Assembly: GCA_005784505.1 (NCBI GenBank)
Contig: VCAZ01000022.1
Coordinates: 1-64,000, forward strand
Origin: Bagarius yarrelli
Lineage: Eukaryota > Chordata > Actinopteri > Siluriformes > Sisoridae
Reading direction: 5' to 3'
Length of the DNA: 64,000 bases
This document shows positions 29,108-43,354 of this stretch, one piece after another; within the stretch, counting starts at the first letter, position 1, and the number at the start of each line of letters is the position of its first letter. Made by a program: the position numbers and the translations under genes. The notes below the pieces were generated by a model, which saw only the letters and a list, made by a program, of their open reading frames with translations, was not told the DNA's origin and made no database searches.

Positions 29108-31639
29108 ATGGCGGAAAGCGGTGGAACGAAACCTGGAGAAATCCCCGACACCGGGAGTGTGAAGAAAACTGCCGCGGCGGAAAGCCCCGGAGCGAGTCCC
29201 GGTAACGGGAGGAAGAGAAACGGCGGAGAAAGCCCCAGGTCCGGGAGGATGAAGCCGCATCAGTCGCCCTCTAGCCGGTGTGTTAAATATCACGCAGGCG
29301 CCACCGGTCACTCGTTCCGTAAAGTGACTCTGACCAAACCGACTTTCTGCCATCACTGCAGCGACTTCATCTGGGGGCTCGTGGGCTACGTGTGTGAAGG
29401 TACAGTATGACCTGTTCTGTTTAACATCTGGATCAGACCAACATCAGCTTGCTAGAAGGTTCCCTAAATTTTGATGCAAAAAAACCCTTAAACTGTTTAT
29501 TTACCAAGCAGACTTTGTACTCAATCGCTGGGATTTGAACTCAAGACCTTTCTGACATTCGGAAGGTTCTATTACACAGAGTGACTTTAATTTATCTCAC
29601 TCAGCAGTTGAAGGTTAAGGACCTTGCTTGGGGGCCCAGCAGTAGCAGTTTGGAGGTGCTGGGACTTGAACCCATGACCTTCAGCAGCACCTTAACCGTC
29701 CAGCTTTTAAACAGTAGTCCAACATTTGAGAAACACTAACCTGTACAGTGGTTATTGGGAGCTTAGTAGGTTGTGAGATCAAATCCCAGCACCATTGTCT
29801 TTGAATTAAGGTTGCTGCTGTAATCGTCTAGAGAAAAAGGAAACATTTATTGCCTTTGTTTGTCTTTTTTTTCTTTTACTCTCCGATCCTCCATCTTGTT
29901 TGGACGTCTGACATGCGCGAATTTCCTCTCGTCTGCATCCATCCTTTCTCTCCGGAGGTGGACAGGCCACATATCAAATACCTGCCTCTGAGCCAGGAAC
30001 AAGATCAATGCTGCTCAATTTCAGGAGTCCGTAATTGGCTAAAGAGAGGGGGGGGTGATGGAGGGAGAGAGAGAAAGAGGATAAGGGGAAGAGAGAGAGA
30101 GAAAGAAAAGGAGAGAAAGGGAGAGACAGAGAGAAAAAGGGAAAGAAAGATAGAAAGGTAGAAAGAGAGAAAAAGATAGAAAGGAGGAGAAAGAGAGAGA
30201 GAGAGAGCGAGAGATGGATAGAGAGAGAAAGCTAGAAAGAGAGAGGAAGGTAGGAAGAGAAAGAAAGATAGAAATGAGGAGTGAAAGAGAGAGGAAAAAA
30301 GGGGAAAAGAGAAAGATAGAAAGGTTGAGAGAAAGATAGGAAGGGAGAAAGAAAAAAAGACGGAAAGAAAAAAAGAGACATAGATAGATAAATAAAGAAA
30401 GAAAGGGGGAAGAGAAAAAGAAAGGGAGAAAGAAATGGTAAGAGAGTAATGAGCAGTGCTGTGAGGTCACCAGGACCACCAGGGTCTTTTAAAGAGTAAG
30501 ACTCTGTCACATGCCTTTAATATCTTACATCAGGGATCACGTTGCCTGATTCTTCAGAAATCTCCACACAGAAGCTTTAGTATCACTGTAACACTTCACC
30601 GTCGTGTGTAACACTGTAACGATTCTGGAAAAAAAAGTAACATTTGTTTCAGTTTGTAGTGATTCTAGTAACGATTTTTTTTTTTTTGTATTTAAAAATC
30701 GTTTAATGGGTTTTAGTTTTAGTCTTTCGTCATGCATTTGTGTCAATTTGTGCGCGTGGCTTATGAAGTGAGGTGTGTATTCGTTTGTTGTTTGACAGCT
30801 GCCAAAGAAAAAAAAATCCCAGACCGCACAGACCTTTACAGCCCAATCAGACAGTTGATCAAATGTTTCACGGCTGCTGATAATACAGGGGCATTTTTCA
30901 TAAAGACGAACAAGCAGCTCTTATCTCTTACTTTACAGCAACACCCTGAATACCTACCCCAGACGCCTCTCCTTACTTGCTCTGCCACATATTTGAAAGA
31001 ACGGACATATAAAGGCTGAAGTTGGTGTGAGAGTGTGTTGCCATGACTCTCCTTGCTTTCCTTATATCCTCCCTCATCCGTGATAAACATCTCCAGCCTT
31101 TTCTAACACTAATCAGACGAGAGACTGTAGGTAATCTCCCGTAGGCGGGGACTCCGGCTCGTGATTGACAGCAGCGGTGTTGCCGGGCAGAGCAGTTTCG
31201 GATCTACAAGGTTGATATGGCAACAGATGAAAAAGGAAATGGGGGGGGGGGGGGGGGGGTAAAGCGAGGGACCAAGTGATGAGGGACATGAGGAAGCAGG
31301 AACAAACAAGCGCATACAGAGGAACGTACTTTATACCTAATTTAAAATATGCAGAAAAAATGACAATGGGATTATTTATTTATCTATTTATTTATCCTAA
31401 TGCGCATGTTGGACCGGTTGAATGAAAAATTAAATAAATGTCAGTGTTCTGGATAAGAGCGGATGCTCCTCTTCTTTTCTTTTTTTTTCCAGTGGTTTGG
31501 TTTTATAAATTTTTAGCCCTATAACTGGTGGACATGTTTGGGTTTTAAAGCCTGCGAGTCTGACAGCTTTAGTTTTTACCAATTTTAGATCAATGATTGT
31601 TTTTTTTCCCCCTCATCATAAGTGTCGTCTTTAGTCTGG

Positions 31640-31693
<54 letters not shown>

Positions 31694-33120
31694 AAGCTGT
31701 AACCTTTTCTATTAGGAAGACTTTTCCTCTCCTAACGTTTACTGTTTATATCATATATTAGATTATGTTGAGCATCTGCTATAGAATTTCCTACGATTGC
31801 CTTTAAATAAGAACGCATTAAAACGAGAACCTTAATATCCACTAACTGAGCGGACGATTTGACAAAATTGCTCTCAAGCTATTAAAATCAAATATTTTCC
31901 CGTTTCACTTTTCTTGCCATCTTATGACCTAAAGAAATAATTCAGTCAAAAAAGAAAATTCTGTCATTAATTCCTCCCCCTGGTGGCGTTTCAAACAACT
32001 AAGACCTTCTTTCATTTTCGGAAAAGTCGCTGTAAGATATTTTTAATAAAACCGTTGGTCTTTCATTCGACAGGAAGTACCAGGAGAATCGATCATGTGA
32101 CATCAGAGGTTCAACTGTATTATTATAAAGCTACAAGAATATATATATATATTTTTTTTGTTTTTGCGCAAAGAGAAAAACAATAACGACTTTATTCCAC
32201 ATTTTTTATCTCTTGTGGATGCACGTTCAGGAGAGTACTGTAGGTGGCGCCGTCGCTGATCCCGAGCCAGTGTGACGATCTTGTGATCTTTGTTTTTGTG
32301 TCTCTTTAACGCAGCTTTTAAATTAACTCTTCTCTAATTTTACTGGGATCACAGTTTTTGTACTCTCTGTTCTAAGTCCTCGATGTTCACTTCATCTAAT
32401 CAGGTGCTCACATCAGATTTCCGAGTGTTTTAACTTTGACGCATTGAATGAAGAGTTTGTTTTTCTTCCCAGTACCTGTTAAAAGTTCACGCTGACAGAC
32501 GCCCTGGGATAAAGCGACGAGAACAGGCTGGGCTACTTTCCTGTTCTTTTCTTTATTCTTTAAAAAAAATTAAAATGATGCATCATTTCGAAGAATTATT
32601 CAAGGCGCCCCGCAGTCTAATAATTACTGACACTCCATCGAACCCGGTGTGTAATCCGAGCCGTTTCCTTTTCCGACAACACCTGGCAGACGCTCCTCTT
32701 CAAAAGAATTTACATTTGTGTCCATCTGAGCGGTTGAGGTCTAAGGGCCTTGCTCAAGTGCCCAACAGTGGCAGCTTGGTGATGTGAAAGAAACCCATTC
32801 GATGCTGATTAACTAACCAAACACTTGTTCCCCAGAGTGCATTGTGGGTAATACACACACCTCAACTGCAATTGAACAGAATTTTTTTTTTAAGTAATTA
32901 GTTAAAGCTCCATAGCCGTGAGGTTTTATGGCGGCCAGAATCACCATAATTTATCCCAAAAAGTGTGTGTGTGTGTGTGTGTGTGTGTTTTTCTGCATGT
33001 TGGTAACTGTTCTTCTGGACCTTCCGTTACTGAAAACATCTTAAGCCAGCGAGCCCACTTCCTGTCTCTGAGGAAGATACAAAACCTTTTGTGTATGAGA
33101 GATAGAGACAGCATAAGAGA

Positions 33121-33164
<44 letters not shown>

Positions 33165-34938
33165 ATGCATGCTGTGGGTTGTGTGGGAGGTTAGTAGTTT
33201 CATTCTGGTCTTGCCAAGTAGTGGAAAAAACCCTAACCCTCTGGCAGTACATCACAGCGTTTTTTTTAATTTGAAATCACAGATATAAATACACACCCCT
33301 GATACATACACATTCCCCACAGACCCTCTGGATATTTCATTTATCTAACTGAATAGTTAAGGGTGAGGGGCCTTGTTCAGGGGCCCAGCGAGTGACATAC
33401 CTATGATCTTCTGGTCAACGCGTTCAAAACCGCATACTTTCATACTTGTTGTGTAAAAGCAAGTGAACGAGGCAAGAGCAAGGTCTGGATTACAGAAATT
33501 ACGCATCATTGTGGAAGCTGGTCAATTTTCTTTTGTAGACCGGCGCTGATGTTGGACGTCTCTGAGACACTTTGTTTTTGTTTTTGAGAAGCAGCATCAG
33601 GATGTCTGTGGGTGGAAAAAAACCCCACACAATTTTCACACAATTTTTTTTTTTTTCCGTTTCTGACCCATACGAGAACAAGCGTGCTGTGTATTTCCTG
33701 TATGTCATACATTAACAACCTGTTTTCACGCCAGAGTGTTGCGTGTGTGTGTAGGTGTAAAAACCAACACTCATTTTTCTCTCTGTCTTTTATTGTGTCT
33801 CTCCGCAGTGTGTAACTTCATGTCTCATGAGAAGTGTTTAAAGCACGTGCGGACCGTGTGCTCCTGCATGGCGCCCACACTAGTGAGGGTGAGTGACACA
33901 TTCACACACACACACACACACTCTAACACTCACACACTCACACGTTCCTATAAAAAAAAGACTGACTCAGATGATGCTTGATTTATCCTTGGGAATGAGG
34001 CTAGTTTTATATGTCTTTTAAAAACAAGGTGAATTCTGGGTAGAAACATGATTTATGCCCAAATATTCTTTATTCCTTTCTGTATATGTTACAATAAAAA
34101 AATAAAATTAGACGCAGTGAATGAATAAATAAAGCTGAGGTTTAACTTGGCTTCTTTTATGATAACTAGTCAACAGCTTCTGACCAATCAGAATCAAGCA
34201 GTCGGTTATCATTTAATTTGATTATATTTCAAGGCGGGTTGTGATACGAATTTTCGCATAAGAAATAATGTAAATGCAGATAATTCGAAAATATGACCGA
34301 TATAATTAACTTCAAACACTACAATTATAATTTTTGCATATAGAAAGACAGAAAAAAACATGTAAATGAAGTAAAATAAGAAGCCCGTGCTACCAATCTG
34401 TCAACAGAAAATCATGGTTGTTTTCGCTGACTGTAAATAAAATCTTTCCACTGCCAGCAAACAAATTCTGAACAACTCGTGGACGGACGCACAACGTAGC
34501 CGTTCCGGTTCGTAAACTGATGCAAATATTATATCTCAATGCAATAATTGGTTCCACTTTATTTTATCTTTCGACATCTTACTTTAGTCTTGTATCAGAT
34601 TAAATACTTTGAGTTATATTAAAAATAAATCAACACTAAAACAACTAAATTGTATTGTAAGTGTAAACTGGCGAAAATTCTGACGATACTCGTGTGATAT
34701 TTAGAGAAATATATTACATAATTTGATGTCCTGCTGATATTCTGGGCAGATACGAAAACTGGCAGCAGCATTTATTTAGGGTTATTAAATTTCTCGTAAG
34801 GAGGCGTGGCCTAATGTTGTAATTTCGAATCGTACATGAAGCTTGAATCAGGTGACGACGCAATGTCCATGTCTAAGTAAAACACCCTGCGTCTGTTGAG
34901 ACGTTTCACGGGCAGGCTGGCCTTTCTTTATCATCTCG

Positions 34939-34969
<31 letters not shown>

Positions 34970-37900
34970 ACACATATACACACTTAGCTCTTCAATGGTT
35001 CCGCTTTCTCTGTTTCGCTTTCTCTTTAATGCAGAAGTTCAACTCTCACACCCTTCTTTATTAGTATCGTAATGAAGGCATGTCTGTGAACACACCCTAA
35101 TGTATAAATAAGCAGATCTTCTTCTGCTTCAGTTCTCCTCCTCGGGATGAAAGTTAATCTTAAAGCTCAGCAGAGACTTTCTAAAAAAAATCTAAAAATA
35201 GCAACCTTGCGGTTCGGGGCATTAGGTTGCACAATATTGCCTTGAGGTTCTGCTCCTCCTGTTAATGTTTTGCTTTGAATGAACCGGAAGCAAGGTCATT
35301 TCCTGTAGCCTACTGTAGGAAGTCCCGCAGGAGCCGGACAGGAAGTGTTCCCCTATCCGGGCAGGACGCGGTCAAGGATGCGAGGATGTGCGTTGTTGTA
35401 GCCTGTATGTTTGCCGCACAAAGCATCGCATTGTTAAAGCAGAAAAACGATTTTGACTTCTGGAATCACATACCATCATATTAATATAGTGTGTGAAGCT
35501 GAGTATGTGAGGCGAGTAATATGTCTGAAAAAAAATTTCAGACTCCTAGTGTCCAGATTCTAAAAGACATATGAGATGGACTCTCTCTATTACTATCCCA
35601 GGATAGTCCCCAGAAAGACGACTCATCATATGTAAAACTGGAGGAAGGAACATGAACAGAAAAAAAAAACCTGTTCCTCCTGGATAAATTACACTCGCTT
35701 ACGTGTGTTAAGTGTTATAATTATCACAGCGGTGTAAGTTTATGTTACATATAAGAAAACTTATAGATAGGCAGACACACAGAATAATAAAAACATGGAT
35801 CGATAAATGGCTAGACACTATAGATAGATACATACAGATAACTAAATAAAAAACCAGATAGATAGATAGATGCATAGATGGACAGATAGATGGACAGATA
35901 GATAGATAGATACACAGACAGACAGACAGCTCTGCAGGAAAATTTTGCAAAGTTTACAATAACATTTGAATAACCAGTGAATAATTACACACACACACAC
36001 ACGTACAGACTATATTCTAAGTTAAAAGATGAAGTGGGTGTGTTTGGTAAAACTGTGTGTCTCTGTGTCTTTGTGTTTTTCGGTGTGTGTTTTAGTGTAA
36101 TAAAGTAGCTTTGTGATTCTTTTTACTGCTCGCAGGTTCCTGTCGCTCACTGCTTCGGTCCCGCCGGTCAGAAGAAGCGTTTCTGCTGCGTGTGCCGCAA
36201 GAACCTGGAGGGAACCTCGGCTCTCCGCTGTGAAGGTCTGCACGCGTTTCATAACAAACTCGACTACACAGCGACTCTTTTTCTGATTACACACTGAAAA
36301 TGTCTCCATGTTGGAGAGAGAAAGAAAGACATAAATAGAGAGTGTGAGAGAGATAGAAAGATTGAGAAACAGACAGGGAGAGAGATTGAGAGAAAGAGAG
36401 AAAGGTCCTGAGTGTCTGCTGTCTTGTTTAGATTCTTTTCTTTTTACGTTATCCTCGTGTCATCAGTCATCACCCCCACCATTTCTCTCTTCCACTTCAT
36501 TATTCTCTTTCTCTGTCTTTCAGTCTTTCTCTGTGTTTCTCTCAGTTCTTACAGTTCATTTATCCGCTCAGTCTGCAGGGGCCTGATGACAGAATGACAT
36601 CCAAATAGGAAAACAATCTCTTTCTCTCTTTGTTTACATGTCATCTTTCTCTCTTTCTTTTTTTTAACACTCTCGCACTCTTTCACACTTTTGTTCTCTT
36701 TCCTCCCTTCAAATCTCTCCGCCTCTACGAGTTAAAAACCTTATAGATTAATTTTGCTGGTAAGTTTAAAAGATAGAAATACTGTAATAAAAAGTTCAGC
36801 TTTGAAGAAGCAGAAGAATTTCCTTATTTTTTTCTGTGCATTTTAGTGTGTGAGCTGCACGTTCACAGCGACTGCTCCCCGTTCGTCTGCAGCGACTGTC
36901 GCCTGTGCCACCAAGATGGAGGGCTGGACTACGTAAGTGTTAGAGCTCGACGTGTGCATCTTTCAGACAAATCGACCATTACTACTTTTTTTTGCTATTA
37001 AGTCATGCGCTGACCTCCGACCTCACACCAGGACACCTTCCATCACCACTGGCGGGAGGGCAACACGGCGTCCGGCGCTCGCTGCGAGGTGTGCCGGCGT
37101 GTCTGCGGCTCCTCCGATGTCCTCGCCGGGATGAGGTGCGAGTGGTGCGGCCTCACGGTAAGAGGCTGCCTTTTGAATCGATTTTTTGCCTCTGAAATAT
37201 TTATTAGAGAGAACAGATCACTCGTAAAGACAAGCTGACGCCTTATCCATCCACATCCCGACCTACCACCAATTATCAATCAATCGTTAAATTTTAACTG
37301 GTATTTTTCTGGTGCTATTTATTTTCTGGTGGTTATTAAAATGTCAGGATTAACACCGTCCTCTATGTGGTGGTCACAGCATGTCGGCTTGTTTATCTTC
37401 AAGCGGGACTGGAGCTGGTTCATTTCAGCATGCTGTCTGAAGAGGAAATGGCCACTTGTATACGCGGCGTATTGTTTATAAATCTGTGGCTTGCCTATGG
37501 GAATGTTTAAACACTTTGGTACAATTAAAAAAAGAAGCAGGACCATAACAATGAACTTTTCTTTAATAACAAGATTTTGGGTCATAACTGCCCTGATTTA
37601 AGGTTTTTTTTAAAAGGGTTTAATTTTTATGTAATTGCTTGTAATTAACATGGCGTAAACCAGAATTAGGGTTCCAAAAAACTAGGGTTACGTAGGTTAA
37701 ATCAGTCTCCATGTTCTTCAAGTGTGTGTGTGTGTGTGTGTGTGTTTGTTTGCAGGCGCATGCTTCGTGTTACATCACCATCCCTCCTGAGTGCGCTCTG
37801 GGTCGTCTGCGCAGGACGATCCTTCACCCCAGCTGTGTCAGTGTCTGCTCGCGCAACTTCAGCAAGATGCACTGCTATCGCATTTCAGAGCCTCCGCAGC

Positions 37901-40900
37901 AATGCGAACTGGGTAATCAGTGTTAAAACAGCCCTAACGGTTACCAGTAGTCTCACCACGTTTTTTGTAATAAATATTTGAATCGTAATTTTTGACCTTG
38001 ATTTTACATCTGTATGTTTTTATTTATTTATCTAGATAATCTCGACGACTCTGATGTCCAGAACCCAGCAGCATCGAAGGACAATCAGTCCTCAATCTCA
38101 TCAGATACCGGTAAAGATGGAAACAGTGTAAAACCTAGTCACATGTTGTGTCTTTTGCATGTGATGCGCATTTGGTGCGACATGCTCGTTTTTTTTAGAC
38201 TGCTGAAATTTCCTTGTTGTAATTTTCTTGTTTCCAACGACATGCGCCTAGGGCTCACGAGTGCTTTTAAAAGTAGCAGAAACAACGTGCTTAGCATTTA
38301 TAGCTGTAATATGGGAATCAACCCTTATAACATTTTTTGTTAATTCAAAACTTGACCAATCGAAAGTTAGATTTAAGTGTTAATTTATATTTTCTAACTG
38401 CAGCTTTGAGAGTTATCAAAGCAAAAACGTGTTGCAGGTTTGTATTTTTAGGCATGTTAGCTTGTATAACTCTTTATAAGGCTGCGTAAGCATTAATGTG
38501 TCTCTGGGCTGCGTCTCACACTCCTGTTGTTGATTAGTGTCCTGTAATAGCATCAGCCCAAATGTTTTTCCTCTTTTATAGTATAATTCCCAGCCAACGA
38601 CTTATAAGACTGTCGTATGTCATGAAGACCTTGCCGTTGATGTCATGTGATTTAGACAAAAACAATTTATTCCACTTTTTCTTCCTCGTTCAGGGAAGCA
38701 GATTCTGAGAGTGTTTGACGGCGACGACGGCGTGAAGCGTAATCACTTCCGGCTGGTCTCTATTTCTAGAAACGCCAAGAATGAGGAAGTAGTGGTGAGA
38801 TTTTTAACATCTCCACCCAAAACACTGCAAAGAACAATAGCAGTAAGACAAATTAACAATTGAATGTTCACCAATCGCTTTTTTTTTATTATTTCACTTC
38901 CTGTCAAACAGGAAGCAGCACTCAAAGCGTTCTATATCCCGGACGACACGCAGCAGTACGAGCTCAATAATTCCACCCACCCCGACCTGCTAACCGATGA
39001 CATCATCAACCGCAACGGCGTCCCCGACAACAAGCCCGGGATGAAAGATTGCCCACCGGAGATATGGATTCTCCGAGCCAAACCCAAAGACACAGAGGTG
39101 CTGAAGATCTACGCCGGCTGGCTGAAGTGAGCATCTTTTTATACAAACAAAAAACATAAACAAACACATACACGCACACACTGTGCCTTTTCTAGAGCAA
39201 GCATTTTAAAGAGAAGTTTGTGTGTGTGTGTGTGTTTGTATGCATTTGCAGAGTGGGAGTCGCCTACGTCAGTATCACCGTTGGGAAGGGCAGGGCGGTG
39301 GACTCCGTTATAAAGGAAGTGCTCGTGCAACTCGGCAAACAGGTGCAACCTTCCCTTCATCTCCGCTTTCTTACACACGACACACAGTAACACTACGCTA
39401 TGTCTGCTCTATATTTGACTATGTTTTTACACACACGTGTGACATGTGTGTTTTAGCATGAAAACCCTGCGGATTTTAACCTTGTGGAGGTTTTCATGAG
39501 CAGCAAGCAAGGTAAAATCCTGCATCCCTCTGATCTCCTGTTTTGCCGTCTCATAACTACCGCTTTTCCACCAGGGCGTGTTATTTCGGACGATGAAGTT
39601 TACTGTTAAACTAATAAATCCCCTGCCTTCATTACATATATTTTTGTCAAATCATTAGTGTTTGATTACCAATTCTGATTTATCAATGCTAAAAATTGTG
39701 TTTATGTACTGTATATATTCTGTTTGTTTATATATTGTGTTAAATTTACAGTATTTTGGAATGTTACTGTCCTATAATACACAGGAAAAGAGTATCGGTT
39801 CATATATAATATTGGATTTTTGTATTTCCTATTATCAGTATCGGCATTGGCCACCCAAAAACTTGTATCGGTCGGGCTCTAGAACCTACTTAAATAGTTT
39901 GCAATTTCAGGACAGAGAGCTGAATTCCGCCAGCATTTAAAAATGAAGCTCTGCTCCAAAACCAGCAAGGTTTCCGTGGAAACCAACGTTTAGCAGCATT
40001 CCCAGTTCGGCTCCAGCTTTGGTACCGGTCCTGGTACAACTAAGCAAAACGAGCAAATTAACTTTGTTAGAAAATGTCGTTATCCCTCAAAGAGGAAATG
40101 TGAAGAAATTGTGCTGTTGTCATTGATCACTGTGTGTATGATGTCGCACCCAAAACATTACGTTTCCCTCTGTTCTGCAGTGCAAAAGCAGGTTCTTGCT
40201 GGTCAGGAGCTTTTACTGGAGAAGCTGCAGGAGATTCAAAAGGTACAATCAGCTTCTGCTTCTTTTCTTTCAGTAAAATGGGTCTGATGATCAATGCAAT
40301 TAAGAGCGATTTGTTCATTTTGGAGCCACTTTTATGCCCCGGTTCATAAACGAGTCTGCGCTTAAATTTTTTATTTGTTTTGGTTTTTTTAGGTGTCTTT
40401 AAGGCAGATGAACCAGACCCGCTTTTACATCGTGGAGAGCAGAAACCGGGTGGTCCAGGTGGACCTGCTGATCGGAGGACTTCCTTTGCAGTTAAGCATA
40501 GAGGGGTACACGGAGCTGCTACAGGAACATCTCGCTATCAAGAGTCAGTCTCACACTCCTATACACGTCTGTACACCACTATACACTCTTATTTTCATAT
40601 TGAGGGTTTTACTTAACATTAGCATTGTAACTCGGGCTGCAACAAACGATTATTTACTAGTCGATTAATCGGTGATTATCAGAACGATTAATCGATTAAT
40701 TTTAAATGATGCAAGGAAATCGCTTTAGATTCCTAAAATGTCCTCTTATTATTGAACTAATTATTTAGTTATTAGGCTTTTTTAGTTAGTTAAAATATTA
40801 TGGATTTTTTTTGGCAATATTAAAGTTTTGCATGTATTATTTATAAGAATTAGCATTAGCTAGCTCTGCACTGAATAAAGATCTAATTTAAACACTGATG

Positions 40901-41282
40901 ATGTTTCTGTTAAAATGCTTTAAAGTTTAACTTTACTGCTGAAACAGCGCCACACCGGTTAAAACGTGATACTGCAGGCCTGAGCTATTCGACAACAAAT
41001 ATGTCACAAATTTTTCTATTGTTGATAATTGTACTAACAATGGTAAAACTGCTCATTTTAAGCGCAAAGATGTTAAAAAATAAACTTTTGGTCTGTCTCA
41101 CTTTTTCTGCAGGTCACTTGGTCACCATTTCTTACGTCTACCCAGCACAAGGTGAGGAAATTGTCACCGTGGCAACGTTTCTATGCCAACCTGAGTCACA
41201 TCCAGACTTATAGCTAGAAAGAAAGAGGGGATAATATCTCTCTTTCTCTGATAATATCTCTCTTTCTCTGTGTGTATGTTAT

Positions 41283-41335
<53 letters not shown>

Positions 41336-41809
41336 TTGTCACCGTGTGTGAAAAATGCCTCTGTTCTCTAACACCGCCAGAAAATGCTGCTATTGTTCCG
41401 AGTCAGACTTCTCGACTCCATCGAATCCTATTCATGATGCTGTGTGTGTGTGTGCTGTGACTGCAAAGTCTGTCCCACACACACATTTTTGCTCCACACA
41501 CACACATCCTCTAACAAGGAAGCACGAGGAGAAGCTTGGCAGTAACCTATATCACCCCCACTCTATCAGATACGATTGAATCTAATAACCTCGAGTGACT
41601 TTGTTTGTGTGTATCTCGAACCATAAGCAGTGTGTGTGTGTGTGTGTGTGTGTTGCATCATGCAGGAGCTGTGGCTTTGCGGATCACATGTTTCTCTGAA
41701 GCAGAACGCATCTACATGCTGGCCAAAGACACCAGCATCAACGACAAGCAGCTTACTTGTCTCGTCATTCCAGAGATCATGGTACACTCTATTTTTTCTC
41801 TCTACTTTA

Positions 41810-41879
<70 letters not shown>

Positions 41880-43320
41880 AAAACTGTTTATAGGATTAAA
41901 TAGTTAATAATTTATTAAACTATGCTATAACGTTGCAGTTTTAAGGTGCTTTTTTATCAAAATAGTCTTTTACTAGTCTTTTAATATTTTGTGGAATGAA
42001 ATTGACCCTGCAGCCTTGTTGGTTTGCATCAGCGACATCTAGTGGACAACTGAGAGATTGCAACCAGTGTGATAATAACCAAGAGAATAATTATTAGGTT
42101 TCTGTCTTTGTGTGTGTGTGTGTGTGTGTTTTCACAGAAAAGCAAGCTAGCCAGAGACTCCTGTCCTTTACTGGTGTTTGTTAATCCTAAAAGTGGAAGT
42201 CTAAAAGGCAGGGAGCTTCTTTACATCTTCCGGAAGCTTCTCAACCCTCATCAGGTGTTTGAGCTGACCAGTGGAGGGCCGCTGCCAGGGTAGAGACAGA
42301 TATAAACTGTTTAGTTTCATTTATTCTTGGGTATTAGCAAAAGTAGAACTAACTCCTCATTTTTGTCCTGTGTTGTGATTAGATTGCACACATTTCGAGA
42401 GGTTCCCCACTTCCGCATGCTGGTGTGTGGAGGAGACGGGACGGTAGGATGGGTGCTGGGTGTCTTGGAGACCATTCGACACAAACTAGCCTGTCCTGAG
42501 CCTGCCATCAGCATCGTGCCTCTAGGAACAGGTACACACTGTCTATATACACACACGCCATATCATCATGGTAATAATGTGACCAAACACTCAAGGAAAT
42601 GTTGTCTCTGCGTTGAGGTAACGACCTGGCGCGCATCCTGCGTTGGGGGGCGGGATACAGCTGCGAGGACCCCTACAACGTGTTGGTCTCAGTGGACGAG
42701 GCAGAAGAAGTGGAAATGGACCGCTGGACTATCCTGTTCGACGCCCAGGAAATGACGGAGGACGGAAAACAGAATGGCTTCCTGGAACCGCCAAAGGTGT
42801 CGTGTTACAGCTCCAGCCCTAAATTATTAAAACACATTTTATACAAAAAGATCACTATTATTTTTCTGATGGTGTGTGTGTGTGTGTTGTAGATAGTCCA
42901 GATGAATAATTACTTTGGCTTGGGGATCGATGCAGAGCTCAGCTTGGATTTCCATCACGCTCGAGAAGAAGAACCAAGAAAATTCAATAGCAGGTCAGTA
43001 ATATTAATGTGATGATTCAGGAAGCCTGTGATTTGCACATTCTGGTCGTTCTAGCGCCCCCTGGTGTTTTCCAGGTTTCATAACAAAGGTGTGTACGTGA
43101 AAGTCGGCCTGCAAAAACTGAGTCACACACGAAACCTTCACCGAGACCTTAAACTGCAGGTGGACAAGCAGGACATCGAGTTACCGAGTATAGAAGGCCT
43201 CATTTTCCTTAACATTCCCAGGTGACCACATGCACAAAAAACAACACACCCAGGTTTATATACACATACCTTTCATTTCATATCGTAAGCACAGAGGCAG
43301 TGGCAATAGATTCCAAAGAC

Positions 43321-43354
<34 letters not shown>

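Larger units (their letters stand above)
29400..33808 (+). other. dgkq intron 1: SINEs, polypurine tract, poly(G), CTCF-like motifs
   Basis: SINE fragments 29510-29710 and 32670-32825, and a + oriented tRNA-like piece at 29768-29810. GA-rich tract at about 30047-30440. G-run of 19 at 31241-31259. (CT)n at 31647-31692. CTCF-like CCCCCTGGTGGC at 31976-31987. (TG)n at 32963-32988 and 33126-33163. No coding segment was recognised in the 4.4 kb. Confidence 0.6.

Noticed and set aside
39222..39461. Separate small gene over the (TG)n at 39220
   Set aside because: Most of it is an out-of-frame reading of dgkq exon 39252-39342 with flanking intron.
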